Assembly: GCA_041645495.1 (NCBI GenBank)
Contig: JBAZPZ010000100.1
Coordinates: forward strand, 1-7,186
From: 0-14-0-20-45-22 sp041645495
GTDB lineage: Bacteria; Fidelibacterota; UBA2242
DNA: 7,186 bases
Direction: 5' to 3'
The translations under genes and the position numbers were made by a program. The first letter of the stretch is position 1. The number at the start of each line of letters is the position of its first letter. Shown piece after piece: positions 6,754 through 7,186 of this stretch. The notes beneath the pieces were generated by a model. It saw nothing but the letters and a program-made list of their open reading frames with translations, was not told the origin of the DNA and did not search any database.

Positions 6754-6905
6754 CCGCGAAGACGCGCCTGTCCGCCGAAGAAGAAACCACGAAAAACACG
6801 AACGAAGACGAAATATTTTAATAGCAAATTTTATAAACCTTCGTGCCTTGGTGCCTTTGCGGTTAGATATATTAACCGCGAATTAACGCTAATAGACACC
6901 AATAT
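6751..6905. repeat. Interspersed-repeat cluster starting at the CNNM stop codon
   Basis: TAACCGCGAAG (6751-6761), whose first three bases are the CNNM stop codon, is repeated inverted as CTTTGCGGTTA (6855-6865, 10 of 11 matching) and directly as TAACCGCGAA at 6873-6882. Between the arms are CCACGAAAAACACGAACGAAG-like and CCTTCGTGCCTTGGTG sequences, also roughly inverted versions of each other. The plus frame from 6754 stays open to 6885 (NHEKHERRR, then NLRALVPLRL), which looks like compositional bias of this repeat class, not a protein. No start codon or RBS fits it. Confidence 0.65.
6891..6905 (+). repeat. 15-bp direct repeat, left copy (partner at 7172-7186)
   Basis: AATAGACACCAATAT here matches AATAAACACCAATAT at 7172-7186 in 14 of 15 positions. 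The right copy is cut by the window end, so the repeat may be longer. The pair encloses the hairpin region. Confidence 0.6.
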
Positions 6906-7052
6906 TATGACAACAGCCAGTCCGCTGAAGGAGGAAAATCAGTGATCAGTGATCCGAAACTCTTTCTCATAAAAAAATTATTGCTTTTTGAAAATATCCA
7001 TTTTAACATGCTAACGCTTTTATGTAACAGTTTTTCGGGAATATCTCGTTAT

Positions 7053-7083
7053 CGCTCCGTCGTGACATGTGACTGACGGAGCG
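7053..7083. repeat. 9-bp inverted repeat (stem-loop)
   Basis: CGCTCCGTC (7053-7061) pairs perfectly with GACGGAGCG (7075-7083) across a 13-nt loop. No T-run follows on the plus strand, so it is not an obvious terminator. Confidence 0.6.
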
Positions 7084-7116
7084 GAGCCGTGCTTAGAGGA
7101 AAGAAGAGCTTTAACC

Positions 7117-7136
7117 ATCCCGAACAGTATCGGGAT
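7117..7136. repeat. 7-bp inverted repeat (stem-loop)
   Basis: ATCCCGA (7117-7123) and TCGGGAT (7130-7136) flank a 6-nt loop. No T-run follows. Confidence 0.55.
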
Positions 7137-7155
7137 AAACTTCTTAACACAAAAT

Positions 7156-7171
7156 CCCGCCACAGGCGGGG
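7156..7171. repeat. CCCGCC-ACA-GGCGGG palindrome
   Basis: A perfect 6-bp GC stem with an ACA loop (7156-7170), followed by G and then the direct-repeat copy at 7172. It resembles the CCGCC-GAA-GGCGG palindrome in the ppiD leader. Confidence 0.6.
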
Positions 7172-7186
7172 AATAAACACCAATAT

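Larger units (their letters stand above)
6906..7186. other. Non-coding stretch with hairpins at the right edge
   Basis: I find no convincing gene in the 433 bp after the CNNM gene. This part holds a GTG frame of 44 codons behind an AAGGAGG (6942-7076) that resembles nothing I know, three stem-loops listed separately, and one half of a direct repeat ending at the window edge. There is no tRNA-like or CRISPR-like pattern. Confidence 0.55.

Noticed and set aside
6754..6887. Open frame after the CNNM stop as a readthrough extension or separate protein
   Set aside because: CNNM ends at its normal length, and the extra frame is repeat-derived arginine- and histidine-rich sequence without a start or RBS.

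Overview
The window reads as a piece of a bacterial chromosome at moderate GC with four real genes. The organism is probably a Gram-negative-type bacterium, and two genes suggest this. One is a PpiD/SurA-like membrane-anchored periplasmic folding factor. The other is a five-TM LTA-synthase-family sulfatase whose sequence resembles forms I associate with Bacteroidota and other FCB-group lineages. The AT-rich intergenic spacers full of short degenerate repeats (ACGCAGAT/ACGCTGAT type, TAACCGCGAAG type, CCGCC-n3-GGCGG palindromes) also resemble those of uncultivated FCB-related phyla. That placement is inference only.

Layout, left to right. Positions 1-270 hold three copies of a dispersed repeat whose minus strand contains short ATG-initiated reading frames. 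Positions 247-1122 (minus) encode a Cas6 CRISPR-RNA endoribonuclease with its own plausible sigma70-type promoter about 100 bp upstream. Positions 1406-3238 (minus) encode the membrane-anchored LTA-synthase-family sulfatase. A divergent spacer (3239-3422) carries a candidate promoter, a small hairpin and a strong ribosome binding site for ppiD (3423-5249, plus), which ends in a clear intrinsic terminator (5271-5298). Positions 5470-6753 (plus) encode a CNNM/CorC-type (DUF21-CBS-CorC_HlyC) membrane protein. Positions 6754-7186 contain no convincing gene. They hold repeats, including an inverted pair that begins at the CNNM stop codon, three hairpins, and a 15-bp direct repeat whose second copy ends at the window edge.

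How the genes work together: the sulfatase, PpiD and CNNM proteins are all cell-envelope proteins, but they are separately transcribed and I see no evidence of a joint pathway. Cas6 is functionally distinct; no other cas gene and no CRISPR array lies in the window, so it is either an orphan or the first gene of a locus continuing to the left. I do not see a clear undescribed system. The best leads are the solitary cas6 whose 3' end lies in a repeat, the repeat-borne micro-ORFs next to it, and active-site deviations in the sulfatase and PpiD.
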